Below, in pieces: positions 26,251-36,273 of a stretch of 58,243 nucleotides of DNA. Source of the stretch: Columbia Basin potato purple top phytoplasma (lineage in GTDB: Bacteria > Bacillota_I > Bacilli_A > Acholeplasmatales > Acholeplasmataceae); assembly GCF_028595955.1 (NCBI RefSeq), contig NZ_JANHJP010000004.1, positions 1 through 58,243 of the forward strand, given 5' to 3'. The notes under the pieces are model-generated. The model was not told where the DNA came from and ran no database searches. It saw only the letters and a program-made list of their open reading frames with translations. The translations under genes and the position numbers were made by a program. Position 1 is the stretch's first letter. Each line of letters begins with the position of its first letter.

Positions 26251-28104
26251 ATGATTTTCGAAGGTATTGTTGTTGGTGGTGGTCATGCAGGTGTTGAAGC
26301 AGCCTTATCTTTGGCTAAAAAACACAAAACAGTTTTGATTACAGGTAATTTAAAACAAATCGCTTCTTTGCCATGTAATCCTTCTATTGGTGGCCCAGCA
26401 AAAGGAGTTGTTGTTAGAGAAATAGATGCCTTAGGAGGCATTATGGGTAAAGCAGCTGATTTATCTCAAATTCAAGTTAAAATGTTGAATACTTCCAAAG
26501 GCCCCGCTGTTAGAAGTTTAAGAGCTCAGGTAGATAAACTCAAATATCCTCAAATTATTTTAGAAATTTTAAAAAAAACACCTAATTTAACTTTATTAGA
26601 AGGTTTTGTTAATAATTTAGTTATAGAAGATAATAAAGTTAAAGGTGTTCAGTTAACAGATCGAACTATTATTCATGGTAAAGTAGTTATTTTAACAGCA
26701 GGAACTTATTTAGCAAGCAATATTTTAATTGGTCAAAAAAAAATCAATTCAGGACCTAACAATAGCCCGACTACTTATGGTATTAGTAAACAATTAAAAG
26801 ATTATGGTTTTGAAATTGTTCGTTTAAAAACTGGAACTCCTCCAAGAGTTAAGAAAGATACTATTGATTATTCAAAAGCAAAAATTCAATTAGGAGATGA
26901 TATTTTACAAACTTTTAGTTCTCCTTCTGTAATTAAAGATTTAGGAATTCAAGAACCTTGTTTTTTAGTACATACTAATGAAAAAACTCATGCTTTAATA
27001 AAACAAAATTTAGATAAATCTTCTATGTACGGCGGTTATGCAGAAGGTAAAGGACCACGTTATTGTCCTTCTATTGAAGATAAAATTGTTCGTTTTTGTG
27101 ATAAAGAAAGTCATCAAATTTTTATTGAGCCAGAAAGTTTAAAATTAAATGAAATGTATTTACAAGGGCTTTCTACAAGTTTTCCTGAAGAAGTACAAAA
27201 ACAAATTTTACAAACAATTCCTGCTTTAGAAAAAGCAGAAATTACTAAATATGCTTATGCTATTGAATATGATGCTTTTAATCCTAATCAATTAAAATAT
27301 AATTTAGAAACTAAAAAGATTGAAAATTTATTTTTGGCTGGTCAGTTAAACGGAACTAGTGGTTATGAAGAAGCTGCTTGTCAAGGTTTAATGGCTGGTA
27401 TAAATGCTGGTTTAAAAATTGAAAATAAAGAAGATTTAGTATTAAAAAGAAATGAAGCTTACATTGGGGTTTTAATTGATGATTTGATTAATAAAGGAGC
27501 AACAGAACCTTATCGTCTTTTAACTTCTAGATCTGAATTTCGTTTGCTTTTAAGACATGACAATGCTGATTTAAGATTAACTCCTTATGGATATAAATTA
27601 GGTTTAATAGACAAAATTATTTATGATAAAGTAGAAAAAAAACGTTTAGAAATAGATAATTTAAAAAAAGATTTAAAAGAATTTATTGTATTTCCTAATG
27701 AATTAAATTTAAATTTTCTTAAAAAATATAATTCTTCTATTAAAGAAAAAATGAGTTTATACAAATTATTAAAAAGAAATGAATTAAATATTAAAATTAT
27801 AGAATTTTTTTTGAATAAAAAATATGATTCAGAAGTTTTAGAACAAACAGAGATACAGATTAAATATGAAGATTATATTTTGAAAGCCGAAAAAGAAGTG
27901 CAAAAAAATTTAAGTTTTGAAACATTTAAAATACCTTCGGAGATCGAATATAATAAAATTAATAATTTGTCTATGGAAGCAAAAGAAAAGTTAATATTAA
28001 TTAAACCTGCTAATTTAGGTCAAGCATCTAGAATTTCAGGAGTTAATCCTGTTGATATATCTATTTTAAATGTTTATTTAAGAAAATATAAAAATGTTTT
28101 TTGA
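26251..28104 (+). CDS. mnmG: tRNA uridine 5-carboxymethylaminomethyl modification enzyme MnmG (GidA)
   Basis: With MnmE it modifies wobble U34 of several tRNAs using FAD. The 617-aa length is typical. The FAD-binding [10 protein letters not shown] is at the N-terminus, followed by [11 protein letters not shown], the [16 protein letters not shown] motif, [20 protein letters not shown] and [13 protein letters not shown] ribosome site (GAAAGGAT) precedes the ATG. It ends in TGA and overlaps rsmG by 11 nt, giving the classical origin-near gidA-gidB pair. Confidence 0.98.
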   Translation: MIFEGIVVGGGHAGVEAALSLAKKHKTVLITGNLKQIASLPCNPSIGGPAKGVVVREIDALGGIMGKAADLSQIQVKMLNTSKGPAVRSLRAQVDKLKYPQIILEILKKTPNLTLLEGFVNNLVIEDNKVKGVQLTDRTIIHGKVVILTAGTYLASNILIGQKKINSGPNNSPTTYGISKQLKDYGFEIVRLKTGTPPRVKKDTIDYSKAKIQLGDDILQTFSSPSVIKDLGIQEPCFLVHTNEKTHALIKQNLDKSSMYGGYAEGKGPRYCPSIEDKIVRFCDKESHQIFIEPESLKLNEMYLQGLSTSFPEEVQKQILQTIPALEKAEITKYAYAIEYDAFNPNQLKYNLETKKIENLFLAGQLNGTSGYEEAACQGLMAGINAGLKIENKEDLVLKRNEAYIGVLIDDLINKGATEPYRLLTSRSEFRLLLRHDNADLRLTPYGYKLGLIDKIIYDKVEKKRLEIDNLKKDLKEFIVFPNELNLNFLKKYNSSIKEKMSLYKLLKRNELNIKIIEFFLNKKYDSEVLEQTEIQIKYEDYILKAEKEVQKNLSFETFKIPSEIEYNKINNLSMEAKEKLILIKPANLGQASRISGVNPVDISILNVYLRKYKNVF

Positions 28105-28732
28105 AAATTTATTGAAAAAAAAATTTCATTTAAATGATTTTCAATTAGAACAGTTTAAAAAATATTATTTATTTTCAATTAGTTATAATCAAAAAATTAA
28201 TTTAACTTCTTTGGTGAAAAAAAAAGATTTTTATTTAAAACATTTTTATGATTCTTTATTAATTTCTAAAATTTTAAATTTTAATAAAATAAAAAATTTA
28301 TTAGATTTAGGATCAGGCGCTGGTTTTCCCGGAATTCCTTTAAAGATTTTATGCCCTAATTTAAAAGTTTTTTTAATTGATTCTTCTTCTAAGAAAACTA
28401 ATTTTTTAAAATTATTAATTCAATATTTAAATTTATTAGATGTTTATGTTTTTCAAGAAAAAATTGAAAAACATAAAGAAAAATATAATTGTGTTATCGC
28501 AAGAGCTTTAGGCAAATTAGATTTAATTTTAAAATTAGCTTCTTTTGTAACCAAAGATAAAAGTTATTTTATAGCTATGAAAGGTCCTTCTTATGAAAAA
28601 GAATTACAAAATATAAATATAGAACATCAATTTAAATTAAAGAATAAATTCTTTTTTGAATTGCCGGAAAATTTAGGTAAAAGAGTTAATTTATTGTTTC
28701 AAAAAAACAAAAAAACCAAGTTTACTTATTAA
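28094..28732 (+). CDS. rsmG: 16S rRNA (guanine-N7) methyltransferase RsmG (GidB)
   Basis: SAM-dependent methylation of G527 of 16S rRNA. The 212-aa length is typical. The SAM-binding strand [17 protein letters not shown] and the segment [10 protein letters not shown] are characteristic. It overlaps the mnmG end, so the two are co-translated. Its TAA stop lies exactly in the loop of the following 18-bp terminator hairpin. Confidence 0.97.
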   Translation: MFFENLLKKKFHLNDFQLEQFKKYYLFSISYNQKINLTSLVKKKDFYLKHFYDSLLISKILNFNKIKNLLDLGSGAGFPGIPLKILCPNLKVFLIDSSSKKTNFLKLLIQYLNLLDVYVFQEKIEKHKEKYNCVIARALGKLDLILKLASFVTKDKSYFIAMKGPSYEKELQNINIEHQFKLKNKFFFELPENLGKRVNLLFQKNKKTKFTY

Positions 28733-28755
28733 ATAAGTAAACTTGGTTTTTTTTG
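28712..28755. terminator. 18-bp terminator around the rsmG stop codon
   Basis: The arms 28712-28729 and 28733-28750 are perfect complements, with the TAA stop (28730-28732) as the 3-nt loop, followed by a T run on the plus strand. It also faces the end of the convergent peptide-transport operon. Confidence 0.9.
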
Positions 28756-28774
28756 TAATTATGAAAAATTTCAA

Positions 28775-30356
28775 TTATTCTATTTCGATTGAATCCATAT
28801 TATAATATGAACCAAATATATTTGTTTCAAAACCTTTTTTTATTTTTTTATTCATTATAACGTAACTTTTATTTGTTGTCAGTGGTAATAAATAATGATT
28901 TTCATTTAAATATGTCTCTATTTCTGATAATAATTTTTTATATTCATTTATATTGTTTGTTTGACGTTTAGCTTCATTTATTTTATCTTCAAGTTTAGGT
29001 TTATCGGTTTCGTCTATTCCGATAAAATTATTATTGTTTGCGCTAGTTAAAAAATAATCTTCAAAATATTTGTGTCCAAATTTTGTTTCGAATGATTCTC
29101 CTAAAAAAATAAGATTATAAGGTGAATCATCTTGTGTTGCTTTTGTTGTAATTGTGTTAAATTCGTCTGCTACTGTTTCCACTTCAAAACCAATATTATT
29201 TAATTCTCCTATTATTTTACGATCTATTATTGCATTTTTTTCGCTCAAAGGAATACATAATTTTTTGTCTTCTTTTGATAATTCGTTAACTTCTATTCGA
29301 GCTTGTTCCCGAGTCAAAAGATTTTCATGATAATTTATCTTAGGATCATATCCTATTAAATTATTATGTAATGCAGTATTTGCGATTCTATCTTGTAAGT
29401 TTAAATCATTAATCAATTTTTCTATATCTAAACTTTTAGCAATTATTTTACGTACTTTTGGTTTTGTTTTTCTTTTATTGAAATAAATATACCTATGACT
29501 AGCCTCATGATTTTCTAATATTTTTATATTATTAAATTGTTTGTTTTCTATATTTTTTTTAAGATCTTTGATTTTTTCTGTTTTAAAATCTAATATAGCG
29601 TGAATATCTTGATTTTCTAGTTCTTGTATAAGCGTGTCATCTTCTCCAGATATTTTGAATTTAATGTTTTTTCTATCTTTTTTACTATCATATTTTTCAA
29701 AAGGTTCTAATTCTAATAATTCATTTGGTAAATATTTTTTTAATTTATAAGCACCGCTTCCGATTCTATATCCATTGTCCGGATTTTTCTTCATTTCCTT
29801 TTTGCTAATTATTCTAATGAATTGAATAAAAGGATCTTGCCAACATTCATTGTCATCTTTTAATTCAAGTGTAAATTCTTTATCATTTATTTTTGTAATT
29901 TTTTCTATTTTTTTATATTCTTTATGTTGATTTTGGTGTGCTCGCTCAAAAGTATAAACAACATCCTCAATTGTTATTTTTTCATTATTATGAAAAAAAA
30001 CATCATCTTTTAATTCACAAGTTAAAATTTTTTTATCTTTCGAAGGCATTTTTTTCAATAATTGAGGAATGTATTCATTTGTCTTTTCGTCTCTTATAAA
30101 AAATTTACTATGCAATAAATCAAGAATAACCCTAGAATAAACAGTACCTGTATTTTTTTGGTCAGGTAGGGTCTAGTCCTTTTACATCTTCTTTCATAGC
30201 TATAATAATATTATCCATAGCTATAATATTATTGTTTTTTTTCATTTTTAACATCATGAATACAAAAAAAATTACTATTATTAATATTGTTATAGTAAAA
30301 AAAATATAATTTTTATTGTCAGTTAAAAAAAGTTTTATTTTTTCTTTTTTATTCAT
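28775..30356 (-). pseudogene. oppA: Peptide ABC transporter solute-binding protein, frameshifted
   Basis: Family 5 extracellular binding protein for oligo- or dipeptides. Two frames cover it: 30356-30162 encodes an N-terminal membrane anchor (about residues 18-40) and reaches VKGLDPT before a TGA; the other frame continues from DQKNTGTVYSRVILDLL through to the stop at 28775. Adding or removing bases in the short stretch before the TGA (an extra T before GACCAA) joins the frames. LDPT followed by TGTVYS is the usual start of these domains. The anchor has no lipobox cysteine, so an uncleaved helix would hold the protein at the surface. The four other transporter genes upstream are intact. A sequencing error or recent mutation is possible. 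Confidence 0.85.
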
Positions 30357-30417
30357 ATATTTTTATAATTTCTTTCTAAATTTTTTTATTAATTTCTTTT
30401 TAAATATTTTTTATATT

Positions 30418-31284
30418 TTAATAACTATTTTTTTTATTTTCAAAGTGTTGAATTAAACTTTTTCCTATTAGATTAAAAGATAAAATAGTTAAAAAAATAA
30501 TAATAAAAGGACCATAAAATAAATGAGGATAATTCATGATATAATTTTTGGAAGAAGATAAAATATTACCCCATTCAGGTTTAGTTCGATCTAAACCTAA
30601 TCCAATAAAACCTAATCCTGAAATAGCTAAAATAACATTTGACATATTGAATATCATTTTAGTTATTAAATTTGTTAAAATATTAGGAAAAATATGTCTT
30701 TTGATAATTTGAAATTGATTTGCTCCTAAAGCTTTAGATGCTTTAATAAAATCTTTTTGTTTAATTATTAAAGTATTGGCTCTTATAATACGAATATAAG
30801 AAGGTAAATAAGAAATACTTAATACCATAACAAGAGTTTTTATATCTCGTTTATCGTTTAGTAATAACATAATTAAAATAGCTAATATAATATCTGGTAT
30901 AACAGTTAAAAAATCACATAAAAAAACAATTATATTATCTATAAATCCTTGAAAATAACCAGATATAATGCCTAAACAAACACCTACAAAACCACTTATA
31001 ATTGTGACAAAGAAACTTATTTGTAAAGAAATTTTGGCGCCCTCTAAAAAACGGGTAAATAAATCATATCCGATATCATCAGTTCCCATCCAATGTTTAG
31101 AATTTATATTTTGTAATATTTTGTAATCACATGAAAAAGGATCTGGTAAATTTAAAATTTTTTTGAATAAAATAAAAAATAATAAAATAGTTAAAAAAAT
31201 AATACCGAATAAAAAATTTATATCTTTTAAAATTTTTAATTTTTTTTGAAAAAATGATATTACATAATTTATTTTTTTATTCAT
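30418..31284 (-). CDS. oppC: Peptide ABC transporter permease (OppC/DppC)
   Basis: Inner-membrane permease of 288 aa with an N-terminal helix, a periplasm-facing style loop LPDPFSCDYKILQ and five further helices. It contains WMGTDDIGYDLFTRFLEGAK, the OppC/DppC hallmark, and the EAA-type contact loop for the ATPases (KASKALGANQFQIIKRHIFPN; landmark AlGAn...hIfPN). Located after oppB in an oppF-oppD-oppB-oppC-oppA order, all minus strand. Confidence 0.93.
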   Translation of the reverse strand: MNKKINYVISFFQKKLKILKDINFLFGIIFLTILLFFILFKKILNLPDPFSCDYKILQNINSKHWMGTDDIGYDLFTRFLEGAKISLQISFFVTIISGFVGVCLGIISGYFQGFIDNIIVFLCDFLTVIPDIILAILIMLLLNDKRDIKTLVMVLSISYLPSYIRIIRANTLIIKQKDFIKASKALGANQFQIIKRHIFPNILTNLITKMIFNMSNVILAISGLGFIGLGLDRTKPEWGNILSSSKNYIMNYPHLFYGPFIIIFLTILSFNLIGKSLIQHFENKKNSY

Positions 31285-31329
31285 TAGTTATTTTTATATT
31301 TTCCTTAATATAATTTTTATGTTTTCTAT

Positions 31330-32241
31330 TTATTTTAATTTAGGGTTTAATTTGAAATAAAGTAAGTCTAATAAGAGATTAAAGACAGAAATAAAAATAG
31401 CTAATAAAATCATACAACATTGAATAATAGGATAATCTCTATTATGAAAGGAATCTATTATTAATCTACCAACACCTCTTAAATTGAATATACTTTCTGT
31501 AATTACTGAACCACTAATTAAATAGTTTAAGACTAAACCTATTTGAGCTAATATTGGGATTATAGCATTTTTTAAAGCATGTTTAAAAATAACTGTTTTC
31601 GTTGATAAACCTTTAGCATATGCTGTTGCAATGTAAGGTTGTTTTAAACAATCTACCATATTATTTTGAGTTATTTTGAATATTGAACCACTGACTGCTA
31701 AAGATAAAGTTAAAATAGGTAAAGGAAAAGCTCCTGATATGTCAAAAAGCTTCAATTTATATGCTAAATAATATTGAAATATAAAACCGATAATAAAAGT
31801 AGGAGTAGAAAATAAAAAAAGAAATATAAATTCTAATATAAAACTTTTTTTACTATTTTGCCATAAAGCTGATAAAGATCCAAAACAAATACCTATTAAA
31901 GAACCTAAAATACAACTTAGAGAAGATAACAATAAAGTTGTTTTAAATGACTTCCAAAAAAGACTTAATGTTTTTTGGTCTTCATATTTATAAGAATTGC
32001 CGAAATTAAATTTTAATATATTTTTTAAATATATTAAAAATTGTTGACTTGTTGGTTTATCTAAACCTAATTTTTTTTCTAAATCAGCTCTTTGTTCTGG
32101 CGTAGGACCTTTTTGTCCAAAAGCAGCTGTAACTGGATCACTTGGTATTTGTTTAACAGAAAAAAAACTAACTATTACAATAGTAATTAAAACTAACAAA
32201 ACATAAAAAAGTTTTTTAAAAATATAATTTATGAAAGACAT
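31330..32241 (-). CDS. oppB: Peptide ABC transporter permease (OppB/DppB)
   Basis: A 303-aa permease with six membrane segments. The N-terminal helix and the loop IPSDPVTAAFGQKGPTPEQ are typical of OppB/DppB, as are LGLDKPTSQQFLIYLKNIL and the EAA loop (AYAKGLSTKTVIFKHALKNA). It pairs with OppC to form the peptide channel. The gene follows oppD by about 50 bp. Confidence 0.93.
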   Translation of the reverse strand: MSFINYIFKKLFYVLLVLITIVIVSFFSVKQIPSDPVTAAFGQKGPTPEQRADLEKKLGLDKPTSQQFLIYLKNILKFNFGNSYKYEDQKTLSLFWKSFKTTLLLSSLSCILGSLIGICFGSLSALWQNSKKSFILEFIFLFLFSTPTFIIGFIFQYYLAYKLKLFDISGAFPLPILTLSLAVSGSIFKITQNNMVDCLKQPYIATAYAKGLSTKTVIFKHALKNAIIPILAQIGLVLNYLISGSVITESIFNLRGVGRLIIDSFHNRDYPIIQCCMILLAIFISVFNLLLDLLYFKLNPKLK

Positions 32242-32294
32242 TTCATATTTATTCCTCGCTATTTAAAAAAATTATCTTTTTATATATTTATTTT

Positions 32295-33092
32295 TTAATA
32301 ATTTAAAAAACTTGTTTTTAAAAAATTATTTAATAAAGATTTTGTATATTCATGTTTAGGATTTTTTAAGATGTTTTTGATAGAACCACTTTCAACTATT
32401 TTTCCTTTATACATTACTATAACATCGTCAACAATTTGCGATACAACTCCTAAATCATGAGTAATAAATAAAATTGATGTTTTAATTTCCTTTTTTAAAT
32501 CGTTAATTAAATTTAAAATTTCTTGTTGGATAATAACATCTAAAGCTGTAGTTGGTTCATCAGCGATTAAAAGTTTAGGTTCACATACTAAAGCCATCGC
32601 TATCATTACTCTTTGACACATTCCCCCTGATAATTGATGAGGGTATGACTCCATAACTCTACGAACATTATTAATTTTGACTTTATTTAAAATTTCAAAA
32701 ACTTTTTTTTCACTTTCTAAAGAATTTATTTTTTTGTGTAATTTTAATATTTCTATTATTTGTTCTTTTATTTTAAAAACAGGATTAAGACTAGATAAAG
32801 CATCTTGAAAAATCATAGCTATTTCATTACCACGAAGTTTTTCCATTTCTTTTTGATTATATTTAGAAATTTCTTTATTATTAAAAAGAATTTTTCCTTG
32901 ATGGATTTTTTGATTTTTATCAAATAATTTTAAAATAGAAATAGCAGTTTGGCTTTTACCACTTCCTGATTCACCAACAATACCTAAAGTTTTTCCTTTT
33001 TTTAATTCAAAAGAAATCCCGTTCACTGCTTTTATCAATCCTTTAGGAGTTTCAAAATAAGTATGTAAATTTTCAATCTTTAATAAACTCAT
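32295..33092 (-). CDS. oppD: Peptide ABC transporter ATPase (OppD/DppD)
   Basis: ATPase subunit of 265 aa. Walker A is GESGSGKSQ, the signature LSGGMCQRVMIAMAL, Walker B LLIADEPTTALD and the switch histidine FITHDLG are all present, so it should be active. It lacks the long C-terminal [4Fe-4S]-type extension of some OppD proteins. Its start overlaps the oppF stop by one base (TAATG), giving translational coupling. Confidence 0.94.
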   Translation of the reverse strand: MSLLKIENLHTYFETPKGLIKAVNGISFELKKGKTLGIVGESGSGKSQTAISILKLFDKNQKIHQGKILFNNKEISKYNQKEMEKLRGNEIAMIFQDALSSLNPVFKIKEQIIEILKLHKKINSLESEKKVFEILNKVKINNVRRVMESYPHQLSGGMCQRVMIAMALVCEPKLLIADEPTTALDVIIQQEILNLINDLKKEIKTSILFITHDLGVVSQIVDDVIVMYKGKIVESGSIKNILKNPKHEYTKSLLNNFLKTSFLNY

Positions 33093-34069
33093 TATATAAA
33101 ATTAAACCCTCTTTTTTTATTTTTCAAAGTACATCTAACAAAATGTTGAGGCGTAATTTCTACCCAATCTAAATCTTTTTGATTTTGATGAAATAAAAAT
33201 TTAAAATTTGCATTTTCATAGATAATTTTATGTTCTTTTTGTCTTTGATTATCAAATTTAGGAATAGCATTTAAAATTTTTTTTGTATAAGGATGACAAG
33301 GATTTTTTAAAATTTTTTCTTTAGGCGCGATTTCTACTATATTACCTAAATACATTACGCATATTCGATCGCTGAAATAACCAGCTACACCTAAATCATG
33401 AGTAATAAACATAAAAGTTAATTGATAATCTCTTTTCAAATTATTCAAAAGATTAAGAATTTTGGATTGTGTAGAAACATCTAATGCTGAAACGATTTCA
33501 TCACAAACAATAAATTTCGGTTTTATAATTAATGAACGAGCAATAGCTATTCTTTGTCTTTGTCCTCCTGATAATTGCGTTGGATAACGTCCATAAAAAG
33601 ATCTATCAATTTGACATTTTTCCATAATATCTAAAATTTTTTGTTTATATAAAGGATCTTTTTTATTTTTAACCATTTTATGAATTAGAAGTCCTTCGCC
33701 GATGATATCAGATATTTTTAAAGAAGGATTTAAAGAAGAAAAAGGATCTTGGAAAATAATTTGGAGATCTTTTCTAAAATAACGTTTTTGTTTATTATTT
33801 AATTTGGTTAAATCAATTTTATTTAAATTATTTGATTGATAAAAGATATTACCTGAAGTAGGTTTGTTTAATTGGACAATTAATTGTCCTAAAGTTGATT
33901 TTCCTGAACCTGAACTTCCAACTATAGCTAAAGTTTCACCTTTATAAATAGATAGATTAATATTTTGGTTTGCATAAAAAAAAATATCTTTTTTAAATAA
34001 TTTTTTTTTTACGCAAAACTTTTTGGATAAATTATTTATATCTATTAAAGTATTATTATTATCAAACAT
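33092..34069 (-). CDS. oppF: Peptide ABC transporter ATPase (OppF/DppF)
   Basis: First gene of the peptide importer operon, 325 aa. Walker A GSSGSGKST, signature LSGGQRQRIAIARSL, Walker B FIVCDEIVSALD, and FITHDLG are intact. The C-terminal part CHPYTKKILNAIPKF and the following extension are the usual peptide-importer ATPase tail. Transcription probably starts in the 430-bp gap upstream. Confidence 0.94.
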   Translation of the reverse strand: MFDNNNTLIDINNLSKKFCVKKKLFKKDIFFYANQNINLSIYKGETLAIVGSSGSGKSTLGQLIVQLNKPTSGNIFYQSNNLNKIDLTKLNNKQKRYFRKDLQIIFQDPFSSLNPSLKISDIIGEGLLIHKMVKNKKDPLYKQKILDIMEKCQIDRSFYGRYPTQLSGGQRQRIAIARSLIIKPKFIVCDEIVSALDVSTQSKILNLLNNLKRDYQLTFMFITHDLGVAGYFSDRICVMYLGNIVEIAPKEKILKNPCHPYTKKILNAIPKFDNQRQKEHKIIYENANFKFLFHQNQKDLDWVEITPQHFVRCTLKNKKRGFNFI

Positions 34070-34497
34070 AATTTTAATATCTTTCTTTTTTAATTATTTT
34101 TAATTAATTGAGAGAATTTATAATATAAAAAATCCATTTATTTTAAATTTACAATTATTTAAACTTATAATATCATAATATTTTATATTTTTAACTATAT
34201 AAAAATTAATTTATTTAAAAAATTTTAAATTTAAAAATAAAAAAAACTCAAAAAAATTAATTATAAATTTTTTCGATATAATTATTTTTTTGATTTTTTT
34301 ATTATATTAAAATTAAAAAAATAAGGAGATATGTTTTAAAAACCTCCAACTGAGAATTTTAAATTAAATTTAGTAAATTTTATTTAAAATAAAAAATAAA
34401 GAAGTCATTTAGTTAAAAATTTTTAACTATTTTTATTAATAATAAAAATTATATAATTTTATGTTTTATTAAATTTAATTTTTTAATCTTTATTTTA
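34070..34497. other. 428-bp gap between oppF and an ABC exporter gene
   Basis: No gene is seen. It should contain the opp promoter on the minus strand. A palindrome AGTTAAAAATTTTTAACT (34411-34428) may be the terminator of the exporter operon read from elsewhere or an operator. A strong plus-strand ribosome-site-like AAGGAG at about 34323 is followed only by a two-codon frame. Confidence 0.35.
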
Positions 34498-36270
34498 TTA
34501 TTTTTTAAATTGGCTATGATAAAGATTGTGATAAAAACCTTTTATTTTAATTAATTCTTCATGTTTTCCTTTTTCGATAATGGAACCATTTTTTAATACT
34601 ATAATAACATCAGCATTAACAATTGTAGATAAACGATGCGCAATCACAAAAGAAGTTTTATTTTGGCATAATGTTTGAATAGATTTTTGACAAATTATTT
34701 CCATTTGTGTATCAATAGTGGAAGTTGCTTCATCTAAAATTAAAATAGAAGGATTACGTAATAAAGTTCTAGTTATTGTGATTAATTGTTTTTCACCTTG
34801 AGATAAATTATCTGATTCTTCGTTAATTATAGTTTGATAACCTTGATCTTTTGACATAATAAAATCATGAATTTGAGTTTTTTTCGCTATTTCTATTGCT
34901 TCTTCATCACTTTTACCTTCGCTACCATATTTAATATTTTCTAAAATAGTACCTTTAAACAGCCAAACATCTTGTAAAACCAGTCCTAAAATTTTTCTTA
35001 AATATTTTTTTTCAAAGTTTCTAATATCTACTCCATCAATAGTTATAGAACCTTCATCAACATCATAAAATCTAGTTAATAAATTAATTAAAGTTGTCTT
35101 TCCTGAACCAGTAGAACCTACAATAGCTATTGTTTGGTTTTTTTTAACATTTAAATTAATATTTTTCAGAATAAGTTTATCTTTTGAATAACCAAAAGAT
35201 ACATTAGAAAATTTAACAATACCTTTAACTTCGTCTAAGGTAATGCAATTAGGATCATCTTCTTTTTCTTCAGTTTCATATAAAAAATCTAAAACTTTAT
35301 GAATAGCAGTTTTCGTTGATTGAACCACAATAAAAATTTTACTTAAATTATTAATAGGATCTCCTAAACGCCAAACATATTGAATAAAAGCTTCAAACAG
35401 ACCGAACTGAATAGATACAAAACCTAATTTTATTAGTAAAAGAGGAAGTTCTCCTTCTTTCATTAAAAAATATCCTAATATGACAATAATTGTTAGTATT
35501 ATGTATGTAACAGCATTTACAATAGGAATCACTAAACCAGATAAAAAATTAGATTTAAAAATTATTTTAGATAAATCTTTGTTAATTTGTTTAAATTCTT
35601 TAATAATATTTTCATGTTGGTTATACAACATAATTTCTTTATGACCGTTAAATTTTTCTTGTAAAAAACCATTATATTCAGATGTTTTATCAAATATTTG
35701 AATAAAAACATTACGAGATTTTTTATTTATGATGATGATAATCAAAAAAGAAAGAGGGATCATTAAAGAAATAATAAAACCTAAACGCCAATTAACTATT
35801 AACATACAAATTAATAAAATTATGATTTGAAAAAAAGAATAAATTATAGAAGCAAAAGTTTGTTGTAGACCATTAGAAATAATATCGACATTATTTGTCA
35901 TTTTATTCATAATATCACCAACAGTATTTTGATCAAAATATCTTATAGGTAATTTATTAATTTTTTTATAAATATCTTGGCGTAGGTTTTTCATACCTTT
36001 ATGAATTGAATTTACCAGAAATTTATTATAAATAAATTTACCAATGGCACATAATAAATAAAATACAAAATTTATACTTAAAAAAATAATAATATGTTTT
36101 TTATAATCAACCCAGTTTGTATGGTTTTTTTCGTCAATAAGAAAATTTAAAATATATTCAGCTTCAAATAAAGGAATATATGTTTGAAGAATAGTAGTAA
36201 TAAAAATTAAAAAAATGCTTATTGTTATTTTTTTTTTAAAAGGTTTTAAGTATTTAAATATTTTTTTCAT
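34498..36270 (-). CDS. ABC exporter half-transporter, canonical ATPase site
   Basis: A 590-aa protein with an N-terminal six-helix transmembrane domain (residues about 15-310) and a C-terminal ATPase. Walker A is GSTGSGKTT, signature LSQGEKQ, Walker B LILDEATSTID with the catalytic glutamate, and switch IAHRL. It lies just behind the 572-aa partner (gap 3 bp), so the two very likely form a heterodimer of the MdlAB or LmrCD type, exporting lipids, drugs or peptides. Substrate unknown. Confidence 0.88.
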   Translation of the reverse strand: MKKIFKYLKPFKKKITISIFLIFITTILQTYIPLFEAEYILNFLIDEKNHTNWVDYKKHIIIFLSINFVFYLLCAIGKFIYNKFLVNSIHKGMKNLRQDIYKKINKLPIRYFDQNTVGDIMNKMTNNVDIISNGLQQTFASIIYSFFQIIILLICMLIVNWRLGFIISLMIPLSFLIIIIINKKSRNVFIQIFDKTSEYNGFLQEKFNGHKEIMLYNQHENIIKEFKQINKDLSKIIFKSNFLSGLVIPIVNAVTYIILTIIVILGYFLMKEGELPLLLIKLGFVSIQFGLFEAFIQYVWRLGDPINNLSKIFIVVQSTKTAIHKVLDFLYETEEKEDDPNCITLDEVKGIVKFSNVSFGYSKDKLILKNINLNVKKNQTIAIVGSTGSGKTTLINLLTRFYDVDEGSITIDGVDIRNFEKKYLRKILGLVLQDVWLFKGTILENIKYGSEGKSDEEAIEIAKKTQIHDFIMSKDQGYQTIINEESDNLSQGEKQLITITRTLLRNPSILILDEATSTIDTQMEIICQKSIQTLCQNKTSFVIAHRLSTIVNADVIIVLKNGSIIEKGKHEELIKIKGFYHNLYHSQFKK

Positions 36271-36273
36271 TTT

